Below are positions 44,709 to 53,828 of a stretch of DNA of 64,000 nt, in pieces. The position numbers and the translations under genes were made by a program. Below the pieces are notes generated by a model. It had not been told where the DNA came from. It did not search any database and saw nothing but the letters and a program-made list of their open reading frames with translations. Source of the stretch: Amycolatopsis circi. Lineage in GTDB: Bacteria > Actinomycetota > Actinomycetes > Mycobacteriales > Pseudonocardiaceae. Positions within the stretch are counted from its first letter, which is position 1. Each line of letters opens with the position of its first letter. The stretch is from the NCBI RefSeq assembly GCF_003385235.1, contig NZ_PQIA01000020.1, forward strand, positions 1 to 64,000, written 5' to 3'.

Positions 44709-45550
44709 GCGCGCTGCACGACGACACCGAGCACGCCGGGACCGGTGTGCGCGCCGATGACCGCGCCGATCTCCGACACCACGCATCCCCCGGCACAGCC
44801 CGGAATCACTTCCTCGAGCCGGTTCGCCAGTTCGACAGCTCGTTCCGGCGACGCGAGATGGTGCACCGCCAGCTCGACCGGCCCGGTGCCCGCGGCCTGC
44901 ACGGACAGCTCGACCAAGCGGCCGATCGCGCGGTTCATCGTCCGCACTTTCTCCAGCGGCAGGATCCGGCCGTCGTCCATGTGCAGCACCGGTTTCACCG
45001 CCAGCGCGGTGCCGAGCAACGCCGCGGCCGAGCCGATCCGGCCGCCGCGGCGCAAGTGTTCCAGTGTCTCGACCACGAACAGCGTCGACGAGCGCTCGGC
45101 CGCTTCCGTCGCGGCCGCTTCGACTTCGGCCGGGCTGGCTCCGGACGCGGCGGCGTCCGCGGCGTGCAGGGCGGCGAAGCCCAAACCCATCGCTGTGGTG
45201 CGGGAATCGACGACGCGGACCCGGTCCGAACCGACTTCTTCCGCTGCCAGAACGGCGGCCTCCCAGGTGCCGGACAGCTCGCTCGACAGGTGCACTGACA
45301 CGACGGCGTCCGCGCCCGCGTCCAGTGCGGCCCGGAATTCGGCGGCGAACTCGGCCGGAGTGGGCCGGGAAGTCGTGACGATCTTGCGCTCCCCCAGAGC
45401 TTCCGCGAGCGCGGCGGGACCCATTTCAACGCCGTCTAGGGAACACACGCCTTCCACCAGGACGTGCAGGGGCACCACCCGCACCGAGTGCCGCTCGGCG
45501 AAGCCTTCGGGCAGGTGCGCGGTGGAGTCCGTGACCACGGCGACCGACAC
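44705..45550 (-). CDS. DegV-family fatty-acid-binding protein
   Basis: Protein of 281 aa, SVAVVTDSTAHLPEGFAERH at the start, with TSRPTPAEF, VHLSSELSGTW and RVVDSRTTAMGLG, the hallmarks of DegV/FakB proteins that bind a fatty acid. Some members partner with fatty-acid kinases. Fifth and last gene of the nadD operon; same order as M. tuberculosis Rv2417c. Confidence 0.92.
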   Translation of the reverse strand: MSVAVVTDSTAHLPEGFAERHSVRVVPLHVLVEGVCSLDGVEMGPAALAEALGERKIVTTSRPTPAEFAAEFRAALDAGADAVVSVHLSSELSGTWEAAVLAAEEVGSDRVRVVDSRTTAMGLGFAALHAADAAASGASPAEVEAAATEAAERSSTLFVVETLEHLRRGGRIGSAAALLGTALAVKPVLHMDDGRILPLEKVRTMNRAIGRLVELSVQAAGTGPVELAVHHLASPERAVELANRLEEVIPGCAGGCVVSEIGAVIGAHTGPGVLGVVVQRA

Positions 45551-45554
45551 GCCG

Positions 45555-46283
45555 TCAGCCTACGTTGCCAGAGCCGAGGTGCGGAGCAACGAGCTTCGCC
45601 ATCGCGGTGCCGACGGCTTCGTGCCCCGCCCATCCCCAGTGCATGCCGTCGGGATTTCCCGCGCCGCTCAAGACATGTTCGCCGACCACACCGGGCGTGT
45701 CGAGCAACGGCACTTCGCGTCGCGCGGCCCACGAAGCGAGCGCTGCGGCTGCTTCGGCGCGTCCCGTGTGTACACGCCCGTACGCATCAGCGCGGTGCAC
45801 CGAAGGCAGCATGCCGAACACAGGCAACTCAGGACGCAACGCGCGCAACGCTTCGACGGACTGGTCCAGATAGCTCACGCTCAGCCGCGCCGGAAGCACG
45901 CGAGGGCGTCCGCGCATCACGACAGACAACCGTGGCTGCGCAGCGAGATAGGCACCGCGTACAACGCGACGCACGCCGTCGGGGCGAAGGTAGCGAAGCC
46001 CCTGACGCAAGTACGTCGGCAGAGGCGACGGCAGTGTGTCCATGTGGCCGACGGCGAGCACGACAGCGTCGACGCGACGCAGGTCCGCCCACACGCGCGG
46101 GTCGCCGGTGAGAGACCACCACAGGTCGCGCGCGGTCCAGCCGATGCCGGCGACGAGATCGGCTTGTCCGGACAGCGCGTTCGCGGCGACGTTGGGCCAC
46201 AGGCGCGGATCGTCGGCCGCGCAAGGGCCCTCGGGGCCGTGGAAACAGAGTGAATCGCCGAAGACGAGCAGCTGCGGGCTCAT
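45555..46283 (-). CDS. octT: SGNH hydrolase-fold acyltransferase (OctT-like)
   Basis: SGNH/GDSL protein of 242 aa: LLVFGDSLCFHG contains the nucleophile Ser and GMHWGWAGHEAVG the catalytic His. Position (between gpgP and degV, gaps of 4 nt) and family match M. tuberculosis Rv2418c, the diglucosylglycerate octanoyltransferase of the methylglucose lipopolysaccharide (MGLP) pathway. The name rests on synteny as well as fold. Confidence 0.8.
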   Translation of the reverse strand: MSPQLLVFGDSLCFHGPEGPCAADDPRLWPNVAANALSGQADLVAGIGWTARDLWWSLTGDPRVWADLRRVDAVVLAVGHMDTLPSPLPTYLRQGLRYLRPDGVRRVVRGAYLAAQPRLSVVMRGRPRVLPARLSVSYLDQSVEALRALRPELPVFGMLPSVHRADAYGRVHTGRAEAAAALASWAARREVPLLDTPGVVGEHVLSGAGNPDGMHWGWAGHEAVGTAMAKLVAPHLGSGNVG

Positions 46284-46287
46284 CGGG

Positions 46288-46902
46288 TCAGCCGGTGATG
46301 CCCGCGTTGTACGCGTGCAACCGCCACTTCCCCTCGCGGTGGCCGAGATCGACCCAGTGGCAGTTCATGATCCCGCCGAGCGAAGGCCAGACCTCGACCG
46401 GAAGGCCGAGCAGCTTCGCCGTCAACGCGAGGATGAGGCCGCCGTGCGAGGCGAGCAGGACCGATTCGCCGACGTCGGAGTTCGGCTGCATCAGGTCGTT
46501 GACCACCTCGGCGGCGCGTTCGGCGACCTCGACCCGGGACTCGCCGCCCGGCGGGGCCCACGCGGCGTCGGTGCGCCAGAGCTGGCGGTCGCCGGGATAG
46601 CCCTCGTCGACCTCGGCCCCGGTCAGGCCCTGCCATTCGCCGAGGTGCGTCTCGCGCAGCCGCTTGTCGATCTGCAGCGGCACGCCGATCGCCTCGGTGA
46701 GCACCGTCGCGGTGTCGGTGGCGCGGCGCAGATCGGACGCGATCACCAGCTCCGGCGCGAATCGCGCGAGCGCGGGCACGGCGAACCGCGCCTGGTTCCA
46801 GCCGACCGGGGTCAGCGCCGAATCGAGGTGTCCCTGCATGCGGCCGGCGGCGTTGTAGTCCGTCTCGCCGTGCCGCCAGAGCAGCAGCCGCCGCGGGCTC
46901 AC
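46288..46902 (-). CDS. gpgP: Histidine phosphatase (glucosyl-3-phosphoglycerate phosphatase-like)
   Basis: Phosphatase of 204 aa with the catalytic RHGE motif (LLLWRHGETDYNAAGRMQGH), a second His in LLASHGGLI and the usual branch motif ETHLGEWQGL. In M. tuberculosis the equivalent Rv2419c is GpgP, which makes glucosylglycerate for MGLP synthesis. The GTG start overlaps the rsfS stop. The phosphoglycerate-mutase-like fold alone would not settle the substrate. Confidence 0.85.
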   Translation of the reverse strand: MSPRRLLLWRHGETDYNAAGRMQGHLDSALTPVGWNQARFAVPALARFAPELVIASDLRRATDTATVLTEAIGVPLQIDKRLRETHLGEWQGLTGAEVDEGYPGDRQLWRTDAAWAPPGGESRVEVAERAAEVVNDLMQPNSDVGESVLLASHGGLILALTAKLLGLPVEVWPSLGGIMNCHWVDLGHREGKWRLHAYNAGITG

Positions 46903-47306
46903 GCCTCCGGACCGTCCGCGTCGCCGGTGTCGTCGGCGGGGACCGTCGCCAGCCCTTCGACCTCGATCCGCGGGCAGTCCTTCCACAGCCGCTCGAGGCC
47001 GTAGAACGAGCGCTCGTCCGCGTGCTGGACGTGGACGACGACGTCGACGTAGTCGAGCAGGACCCAGCGGCCCTCGCGCGCGCCTTCGCGCCGGACCGGC
47101 TTGTGCCCTTCGATGCGGAGCTTCTCTTCCACGTTGTCGACGATCGCGCCGACCTGCCGCTCGTTGGCCGCGGACGCGATCACGAACGCGTCGGTGATCA
47201 CGAGCTGCTCGGACACGTCCAGGACGACCACGTCGCTGGCCAGCTTGTCGGCCGCCGCGTGCGCGGCCGCCACCGCCAGGTCCCGTGCCTCGGACGTCGC
47301 TGCCAC
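46899..47306 (-). CDS. rsfS: Ribosomal silencing factor RsfS
   Basis: Protein of 135 aa (Iojap/DUF143). ALA-rich start, LDVSEQLVITDAFVIASAANERQVGAIVDNVEEKLR and WVLLDYVDVVVHVQHADERSFYGLERLW are typical. Binds L14 on the large subunit and blocks subunit joining in starvation. Between nadD and gpgP as in M. tuberculosis Rv2420c. Confidence 0.95.
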   Translation of the reverse strand: MAATSEARDLAVAAAHAAADKLASDVVVLDVSEQLVITDAFVIASAANERQVGAIVDNVEEKLRIEGHKPVRREGAREGRWVLLDYVDVVVHVQHADERSFYGLERLWKDCPRIEVEGLATVPADDTGDADGPEA

Positions 47307-47350
47307 AGTGCTCCTTCAGATTCGGGGTATGCCCGGACGAGGGTACCCGG

Positions 47351-47950
47351 TCAGGCCTCGGCGTCCTTGCGGTAGAGGTCCTTCTTGGCGATGTAGCGCA
47401 CAACGCCGTCGGGCACGAGGTACCAGACCGGCTCGCCGCGCTCGACGCGTTCGCGGCATCCGGTGGACGAGATGGACATCGCGGTGACCTCGACGAGGCT
47501 CACCTTGCCGCTCGGCAGATGGTGCGAGTTGAGCCGGTAGCCCGGGCGGGTGACGCCGATGAAATGCGCGAAGGTGAACAGCTCGTCGGCCTTGTGCCAG
47601 GTCAGGATCTGCTCGAGGGCGTCGGCCCCGGTGATGAAGAACAGCTCGTCGTCCGGGTATTCCTCGTGCAGGTCGCGCAGCGTGTCGACGGTGTAGGTCT
47701 GGCCGCCGCGGTCGATGTCGACCCGGCTCACCGAGAAGACCGGGTTGGACGCGGTGGCGATCACCGTCATCAGATAGCGGTCCTCGGCGCGCGTGACGCG
47801 GCGGCCGGACTTCTGCCACGGCTGCCCGGTCGGCACGAAGATGACCTCGTCGAGCGCGAACCGCGACTGGACCTCGCTGGCCGCGACGAGGTGGCCGTGG
47901 TGCACGGGGTCGAAGGTGCCGCCCATGACCCCGATCCGGCGTGGTGACAT
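47351..47950 (-). CDS. nadD: Nicotinate-nucleotide adenylyltransferase
   Basis: NAD-biosynthesis enzyme of 199 aa that adenylates nicotinate mononucleotide. [12 protein letters not shown] holds the (H/T)xGH motif, and [23 protein letters not shown] the ISSTxxR motif at the C-terminus ([10 protein letters not shown]). The ATG at 47950 is chosen over one 9 codons upstream. First gene of the nadD-rsfS-gpgP-octT-degV operon. Confidence 0.95.
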   Translation of the reverse strand: MSPRRIGVMGGTFDPVHHGHLVAASEVQSRFALDEVIFVPTGQPWQKSGRRVTRAEDRYLMTVIATASNPVFSVSRVDIDRGGQTYTVDTLRDLHEEYPDDELFFITGADALEQILTWHKADELFTFAHFIGVTRPGYRLNSHHLPSGKVSLVEVTAMSISSTGCRERVERGEPVWYLVPDGVVRYIAKKDLYRKDAEA

Positions 47951-48016
47951 AGCCGGTGAGCCTATACGCGCGGGCACGCGAGGGCTTCCCGTCTCGACTG
48001 CGACCTAGATTACTGT

Positions 48017-48032
48017 TGTGACTTGAGTCACA
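48017..48032. promoter_or_regulatory. CRP/GlxR-like binding site
   Basis: TGTGACTTGAGTCACA is an exact TGTGA-N6-TCACA palindrome, the consensus of actinobacterial CRP/GlxR cAMP receptor proteins. It is 66 nt upstream of the divergent nadD start and 84 nt upstream of the RecQ-type helicase start, and could control either. Confidence 0.65.
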
Positions 48033-48115
48033 TAACCCTGCGTTTCCGGCCGGAAACTGTCTGTTCCGGGTCGGTCGGCTCCGGGATTGTCGGGGGCATG
48101 GGGTAGACCGGGGAC

Positions 48116-50233
48116 GTGGACACCACCGATACCACCCCAGACCTCCGGACCCGCGCGGAAGCCCTGCTCCGCGCGCTCGCCGGAGACAACGCAGCCCTCC
48201 GAGAGGACCAGTGGACCGCCATCGAGGCACTGGTCGCGCACCACCGGCGCGCGCTCGTCGTGCAACGCACCGGCTGGGGAAAGTCGGCCGTGTACTTCCT
48301 GGCGACCGCGCTGCTGCGGGAACGGGGAGCGGGGCCGACGGTCATCGTGTCGCCGCTGCTCGCCCTGATGCGCAACCAGATCTCCGCCGCCGCCCGGGCG
48401 GGGATCCACGCGGCCACCATCAACTCGGCGAACGCGCAGGAGTGGGACCAGGTCCAGGCGTCGGTGGCCGCGGGCGAGGTGGACGTGCTGCTGGTCAGTC
48501 CGGAACGGCTCAACAACCCGGACTTCCGCGACAGCGTGCTGCCGAAGCTGACCGCCAGCGCCGGCCTGCTGGTGGTGGACGAGGCGCACTGCATTTCCGA
48601 CTGGGGCCACGACTTCCGGCCGGACTACCGGCGGCTGCGCACGCTGCTGGGCGACCTGCCCGACGGCGTGCCGGTGCTGGCCACCACCGCGACCGCGAAC
48701 GACCGGGTGGCCACGGACGTCGCGGAGCAGCTCGGCATCGGCGGCGAGACGGACACGCTCGTCCTGCGCGGTCCGCTCGACCGGGAAAGCCTGCGGCTGG
48801 CCGTGGCCGAACTGCCCAGCGACGAGGCCCGGCTGGCCTGGCTGGCCGAGCACCTGGCGGAGCTGCCGGGGTCGGGCATCATCTACACGCTCACCGTCGC
48901 CGCCGCGCACGACGTCGCCGCGCTGCTGTCCGACCGCGGTTATCCGGTGGCCGCCTACACCGGGAAGACCGATCCGGCCGACCGCCAGGCCGCGGAGGAC
49001 GACCTGCTGGAGAACCGGGTCAAGGCGCTGGTCGCGACGTCGGCGCTCGGGATGGGGTTCGACAAGCCGGACCTCGGGTTCGTGGTGCACCTGGGCGCGC
49101 CGTCGTCGCCGATCGCCTACTACCAGCAGGTCGGCCGCGCCGGTCGTGGCGTCGAGCGGGCCGAGGTGGTGCTGCTGCCCGGACGGGAGGACAAGGCGAT
49201 CTGGGCGTACTTCGGGTCGCTGGCGTTCCCGGACGAGCTGCGCGTCACGCAGGTGCTCAACGCGCTCGCCTACTCCGACCGTCCACTTTCGACAGCCGCG
49301 CTGGAACCGTCGGTCGAGCTTTCCCGGTCGCGGCTGGAGATGGTGCTGAAAGTGCTCGATGTGGACGGTGCGGTGCGCCGGGTGCGCGGCGGCTGGGAAA
49401 GCACCGGGCAGCCGTGGGAGTACGACCGGGAACGGTACGAACGCGTCGGCGTCGCGCGGGTGGCCGAGCAGGAGGCGATGCTCGGGTACATCCGCACTGC
49501 CGGGTGCCGGATGGAGTATCTGCGGCGGCAGCTCGACGATCCGGAGGCAGTGCCGTGCGGCCGGTGCGACAACTGCACCGGGGAGCACTGGAGCACCGCG
49601 GTGTCCGAGGAAGTCGCGGGTGCGACGCGGGAACGGCTGGACCGGCCCGGGGTCTCGGTGGCTCCGCGCAAACAGTGGCCGAGCGGGATGAAGGGGCTCG
49701 ACGTGCCGCTGTCGGGCCGGATCGCCGCCGGTGAACAGGCCGAGCCGGGACAGGTGCTGGGGCGGCTCACGGACGTGGGCTGGGGCGGCCGGCTGCGCGA
49801 GTTGCTCGGCCCGGGCGCGACGGACGCCGAGGTCCCCGACTCGGTTTTCGACGCGTGCGTGAAGGTGCTCGCGGGGTGGCAGTGGGCGCAACGTCCGGTG
49901 GCGGTGGTGGCGATCCCGTCGGCGACGCGGCCGCAACTGGTGGACAGCCTCGCGCTGCGGCTGGCGGCGATCGGGCGGCTGGACTACCTGGGAGAGTTGT
50001 CGTCGGCCGGACCGCCGCCGCGGCAAGCGAACAGCGCGCAGCGGCTGGCCGATCTGTGGCGGAGGCTGAGTCTGCCCGACGACGTGGCGGCGAGTGTCGC
50101 GCAGACGAGCGGACCGGTGCTGCTGGTGGACGACCTGATCGACACCGGCTGGACGATGACGCTGGGAGCGCGACTGCTGCGCCGGGCCGGGGCGGAGGGG
50201 GTGTTGCCGTTCGCGTTGGCGAGCACTGCTTGA
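48116..50233 (+). CDS. RecQ-type ATP-dependent DNA helicase fused to a phosphoribosyltransferase domain
   Basis: Protein of 705 aa starting GTG. The helicase core carries QRTGWGKSAVYF (Walker A), LVVDEAHCISDWGHDF (DEAH box) and QQVGRAGRG (motif VI), then a RecQ zinc-binding module with C464, C481, C484 and C487. The C-terminal about 130 residues form a phosphoribosyltransferase-like domain with the PRPP-binding motif VLLVDDLIDTGWT (668-680). It lacks an HRDC domain. The helicase probably unwinds recombination or repair intermediates; the PRTase part may sense or use PRPP or a nucleotide. A CRP-like site lies upstream. Confidence 0.93.
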   Translation: MDTTDTTPDLRTRAEALLRALAGDNAALREDQWTAIEALVAHHRRALVVQRTGWGKSAVYFLATALLRERGAGPTVIVSPLLALMRNQISAAARAGIHAATINSANAQEWDQVQASVAAGEVDVLLVSPERLNNPDFRDSVLPKLTASAGLLVVDEAHCISDWGHDFRPDYRRLRTLLGDLPDGVPVLATTATANDRVATDVAEQLGIGGETDTLVLRGPLDRESLRLAVAELPSDEARLAWLAEHLAELPGSGIIYTLTVAAAHDVAALLSDRGYPVAAYTGKTDPADRQAAEDDLLENRVKALVATSALGMGFDKPDLGFVVHLGAPSSPIAYYQQVGRAGRGVERAEVVLLPGREDKAIWAYFGSLAFPDELRVTQVLNALAYSDRPLSTAALEPSVELSRSRLEMVLKVLDVDGAVRRVRGGWESTGQPWEYDRERYERVGVARVAEQEAMLGYIRTAGCRMEYLRRQLDDPEAVPCGRCDNCTGEHWSTAVSEEVAGATRERLDRPGVSVAPRKQWPSGMKGLDVPLSGRIAAGEQAEPGQVLGRLTDVGWGGRLRELLGPGATDAEVPDSVFDACVKVLAGWQWAQRPVAVVAIPSATRPQLVDSLALRLAAIGRLDYLGELSSAGPPPRQANSAQRLADLWRRLSLPDDVAASVAQTSGPVLLVDDLIDTGWTMTLGARLLRRAGAEGVLPFALASTA

Positions 50234-50761
50234 GGTGCGGTGGGATCTTGGTGGCTGGGCGGGATCGGCTTGAGGTCGGCAGGGCCTGGGTGGCCCGGGC
50301 GGGGCAGGGACAAGCATCCGCCTAGCAGCCCGACGGCCAGGCTCAGCCGGAGCAGCGGGCGCGTTTGCGCCGCCGCGCTGTCTCCGCACGGCGAGTGCTC
50401 GCCGTGCTGCCTCATCTCCTGCGGTAGCCCCGCACCAGCAACCATTCGCGCCGTCACCTCCCCGCATGGCAATCGTCGGCGTGCCAGCCCCGCCTCGCCG
50501 CGCGGCGGCAGGCCACGCCGCCACCCGCACCTCCCTGCACGCCAACCGTTCCCGTCCGCCCACGCCGACCCGCGCGGCAACCGTCCGAGCCGACGCCTGC
50601 GCCGCTGCATGATCCCCCTTCGGCAACAGCGTTCCCGCGTCACAGACCGCAGTGGGACATGCACCAACTGCCATCCTTAGCCGAGATCTACCGATTTCCG
50701 GGCATTTCTGGCAAAGTCCCGTTCCACTCGTGCGGACGTGTGGACGTGTGGAGGTTGCCCG
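50234..50761. other. Gene-free stretch with a strong palindrome
   Basis: 528 nt after the helicase. It contains a perfect 10-bp hairpin GCACGGCGAG-TG-CTCGCCGTGC (50386-50407) and the smaller GGCGC-GTTT-GCGCC (about 50359), both of which could terminate transcription. Open frames here are not supported by codon use or ribosome-binding sites. Confidence 0.55.
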
Positions 50762-52051
50762 ATGGCCGGTCCTACGACCGAAGGCGTCGCCCGGCATCGG
50801 TTGCCGGTGCGGAAGTTGTTCGCTGCCAGTGCGGGCAACGCGCTCGAGTGGTTCGACTGGACGATCTACGCGACCTTCAGCATCTACTTCGCCGGCGCGT
50901 TCTTCCCGCCTGGCAACGAAACGCTCGCGTTGATCAACACGTTCGCCACGTACGCGCTCGCGTTCTTCTTCCGGCCGCTCGGCGGCGTGCTGCTCGGGCG
51001 GTTCGCCGACGTGCACGGGCGCAAGCCCGCCATGCTGCTCACCATTTCGCTGATGGCGGGCGGGTCGGTCGCGATCGGCGTGCTTCCGACGTTCGCGCAG
51101 GTCGGGTGGCTGGCCCCGATTCTGCTGCTGCTCGCGCGGATCGCGCAGGGGCTTTCGCTCGGCGGGGAAGTGTCGAACGCTTCCGCGTACCTCGGCGAGG
51201 TCGCGCCCAAGGAGCGGCGCGGTCGGTATTCCTCGTTCTTCTACATCTCCACCGGGTCCGCGGTGCTCATCGCGACGGTGCTCGGGTTCGTGCTCGCCCG
51301 CACGATGGACAAGGCGCACCTCGCCTCGTTCGGCTGGCGGATTCCGTTCCTGCTCGGCGGGGTGCTCGGGCTGGTCGGGCTGTGGTTGCGGCGCAGTCTC
51401 GAAGAAACCGAGCTGTACCACGAGAAAAAGGACACCGCGCGGCGCGTCCAGCGGCCGCTGCTCACCACCGTCACCCAGCATCCGCGGGCGGTCGGGCAGC
51501 TCATCGGGTTCTCGATGCTCTCGACGCTCTGCTACTACACCTTCTTCAGCGCCCTCACGTCCTTCGCGGTCAAGGGGCGCGGCGCGAACGACGTCGACAC
51601 CTTCCTCGCGCTTTCCATCGCGACCGCCCTCTTCGTCGTCCTCCAGTATCCGATGGGGGCGCTCGCCGACCGGCGCGGGCGGCGGCCTCAGCTTCTGGTC
51701 TGGTCCGGGGCCACCGCGCTGGTGATCGTGCCGCTTTCCTACCTGGTGCGGCCCGGGTTCGGGAATCTGCTCATCGTGTTCTGCGTCGGCCTCGCGCTCT
51801 ACACCGCGATGACCTCGCTGGCACCGGCGATCATGAGCGAACTCTTCCCCACCGAACTCCGCGGGCTCGGCATCGGCGCTTGGTACAACCTGACCGTCGC
51901 CGTGTTCGGCGGGACCGCGCCGCTCGTGCTCAGCGCGCTGTCCGCGGCGGGCGCTGCCACTGCCTTCTTCTGGTACGTCGCCGTCGCGGCGGCGATCGCG
52001 TTCTTCGTGATCCTCCGGATGCCCGAAACGAAGGGCAGCGAACTGCGGTAA
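50762..52051 (+). CDS. MFS transporter of the metabolite:H+ symporter (MHS) type
   Basis: Twelve-helix permease of 429 aa. FAASAGNALEWFDWTIYATFSIYFA at the start, GRFADVHGRKPAMLLT between helices 2 and 3, and RIAQGLSLGGEVSNASAYLGEVAP are characteristic of MHS transporters such as proline/betaine or alpha-ketoglutarate carriers. The ATG at 50762 follows GGAGG. It lies 57 nt upstream of argS and could be cotranscribed. Substrate unknown. Confidence 0.92.
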   Translation: MAGPTTEGVARHRLPVRKLFAASAGNALEWFDWTIYATFSIYFAGAFFPPGNETLALINTFATYALAFFFRPLGGVLLGRFADVHGRKPAMLLTISLMAGGSVAIGVLPTFAQVGWLAPILLLLARIAQGLSLGGEVSNASAYLGEVAPKERRGRYSSFFYISTGSAVLIATVLGFVLARTMDKAHLASFGWRIPFLLGGVLGLVGLWLRRSLEETELYHEKKDTARRVQRPLLTTVTQHPRAVGQLIGFSMLSTLCYYTFFSALTSFAVKGRGANDVDTFLALSIATALFVVLQYPMGALADRRGRRPQLLVWSGATALVIVPLSYLVRPGFGNLLIVFCVGLALYTAMTSLAPAIMSELFPTELRGLGIGAWYNLTVAVFGGTAPLVLSALSAAGAATAFFWYVAVAAAIAFFVILRMPETKGSELR

Positions 52052-52108
52052 ACCCGCTCGCGCGCGGTCGGTAGGCTTCACCGATCGACTACGCGAAGGA
52101 GGGACACC

Positions 52109-53827
52109 GTGCGCAAGCCCGAGGTTAGTGAGGAACTGGCCCGACGCGTGGTGGCCTCGCTCCGCCGCGCGTTCGACGTCGACCTCGACCCGTCCGCGGC
52201 GCTCATCGCGGTGTCCACTCGCGACGGTGTCGACTACCAGTGCAACCTGGCGATGAGCCTCGGCAAACGGCTCGGCAAACCGCCGCGCGAGGTCGCGGCC
52301 GGGATCGTCGAGAACCTGGAGCTGGACGGCGTCGCCGACCGGCCCGAGATCGCCGGGCCCGGATTCCTGAACTTCGTGCTGCGCCGCGAATGGCTCGAGC
52401 AGCGCGTGGCCGAGCAAGCGAAAGACGACCGGCTCGGGGTCGCCGAGACTGAGCAGCCGCGCCGGGTCGCGCTCGACTACAGCAGTCCCAACGTCGCCAA
52501 GGAAATGCACGTCGGGCACGTGCGCTCCACGGTGATCGGCGACGCGATCAGCAGGCTGCTGCGCTTCGTCGGGCACGAGGTGCTGCCGCACAACCACCTG
52601 GGCGACTGGGGCACTCCGTTCGGCATGCTCATCGAGCACCACCTGGACGAACCGTCGGGCGACCGCAGCGACCTCAACGCGTTCTACCAGGCCGCGCGCC
52701 GGAAGTTCGACGCCGACGAGGCCTTCGCGACCCGCTCCCGCGAGCGCGTCGTGAAGCTCCAGAGCGGCGACGCGGACACGCTCGCCTTCTGGCAGGAACT
52801 CGTCGACGAGTCGACACGGCACTTCAACGCGGCCTACCGCCAGCTCGGCATCACGCTCACCGACGACGACATCTACGGCGAAAGCTTCTACAACCCGTAC
52901 CTGGGCGAGGTCGTCGACGAACTCGAAGCCGACGGGCTCACCGAGATCAGCGACGGCGCGGTCTGCGTGTTCCCCGAAGGCTTCGCCAACCGCGAAGGCG
53001 ACCGGCTCCCGCTGATCGTCCGCAAGCGCGACGGCGGCTACGGCTACGCGGCCACCGACCTCGCCACGATCCGGTACTGGACCGCCGAACGCGGCGCGAC
53101 CGACCTGCTGTACGTCGTCGGCGCCCCGCAGGCACAGCATTTCGCGATGATCTTCGCGGTGGCCCGCGCGGCCGGATGGCTCGACGGCGTGCACGCCGAG
53201 CACATCGGGTTCGGCTCGATCCTCGGCGCGGACGGCAAGGTGATGCGCACTCGCGCCGGCGAGACGATCAAGCTCTCCAGCCTGCTCGACGAAGCGGTGG
53301 CGCAAGCCGCGGAAATCGTTGCCGAGCGCAGTGAACTCGGCAAGGAAGAGCAGCAGGAAGTCGCGCGCGCGGTCGGGATCGGCGCGGTGAAGTACGCCGA
53401 CCTCTCCAGCGACCGCGAACGCGACTACGTGTTCGACTGGGACCGCATGCTCGCCAAGGACGGCAACACGTCCGTCTACCTGCAGTACGCGCACGCGCGG
53501 ATCGAGTCGATCCTCGCGAAGGCAGGCGAAACCGTCGAAGACGCGCCAATCCTGCTTGAAGAACCAGCAGAACGTGCGCTCGCGCTTACGCTGCTTCGGT
53601 TCAGCGAAGCGATCAGCGCGGCGACGTCCGCGTACGCGCCGCACAAGCTCTGTACGTACCTGTACGAAACCGCGGTCACGTTCTCGCGCTTCTACGAACA
53701 GTGCCCGGTGCTGACCGCCGAAACACCGGAGCTGCGCGCTTCGCGGGTACAGCTGGCCACGCTCACGTCGCGCACGCTGGTCCAGGGTCTGGCGCTGCTC
53801 GGCATCGAAGCCCCGCGTCGCCTCTGA
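52109..53827 (+). CDS. argS: Arginine-tRNA ligase
   Basis: Class I aminoacyl-tRNA synthetase of 572 aa starting GTG. The HIGH signature appears as HVGH in KEMHVGHVRST, the KMSK-like loop as GKVMRTRAGETIKLS, and the N-terminal Add-1 and C-terminal DALR domains are present (SVYLQYAHARIESIL, then PHKLCTYLYETAVTFSRFYEQCPV). In most actinobacteria argS sits upstream of lysA and hom-thrC-thrB; here it is isolated behind an MFS transporter. It may be a relocated housekeeping copy or a second ArgRS. Confidence 0.95.
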   Translation: MRKPEVSEELARRVVASLRRAFDVDLDPSAALIAVSTRDGVDYQCNLAMSLGKRLGKPPREVAAGIVENLELDGVADRPEIAGPGFLNFVLRREWLEQRVAEQAKDDRLGVAETEQPRRVALDYSSPNVAKEMHVGHVRSTVIGDAISRLLRFVGHEVLPHNHLGDWGTPFGMLIEHHLDEPSGDRSDLNAFYQAARRKFDADEAFATRSRERVVKLQSGDADTLAFWQELVDESTRHFNAAYRQLGITLTDDDIYGESFYNPYLGEVVDELEADGLTEISDGAVCVFPEGFANREGDRLPLIVRKRDGGYGYAATDLATIRYWTAERGATDLLYVVGAPQAQHFAMIFAVARAAGWLDGVHAEHIGFGSILGADGKVMRTRAGETIKLSSLLDEAVAQAAEIVAERSELGKEEQQEVARAVGIGAVKYADLSSDRERDYVFDWDRMLAKDGNTSVYLQYAHARIESILAKAGETVEDAPILLEEPAERALALTLLRFSEAISAATSAYAPHKLCTYLYETAVTFSRFYEQCPVLTAETPELRASRVQLATLTSRTLVQGLALLGIEAPRRL

Positions 53828-53828
53828 A

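Noticed and set aside
48005..53644. Very long open frame on the minus strand (about 1,880 codons)
   Set aside because: It lies antisense to the helicase, transporter and argS genes; its Arg/Pro/Gly/Gln-rich composition is the usual shadow of high-GC coding DNA.
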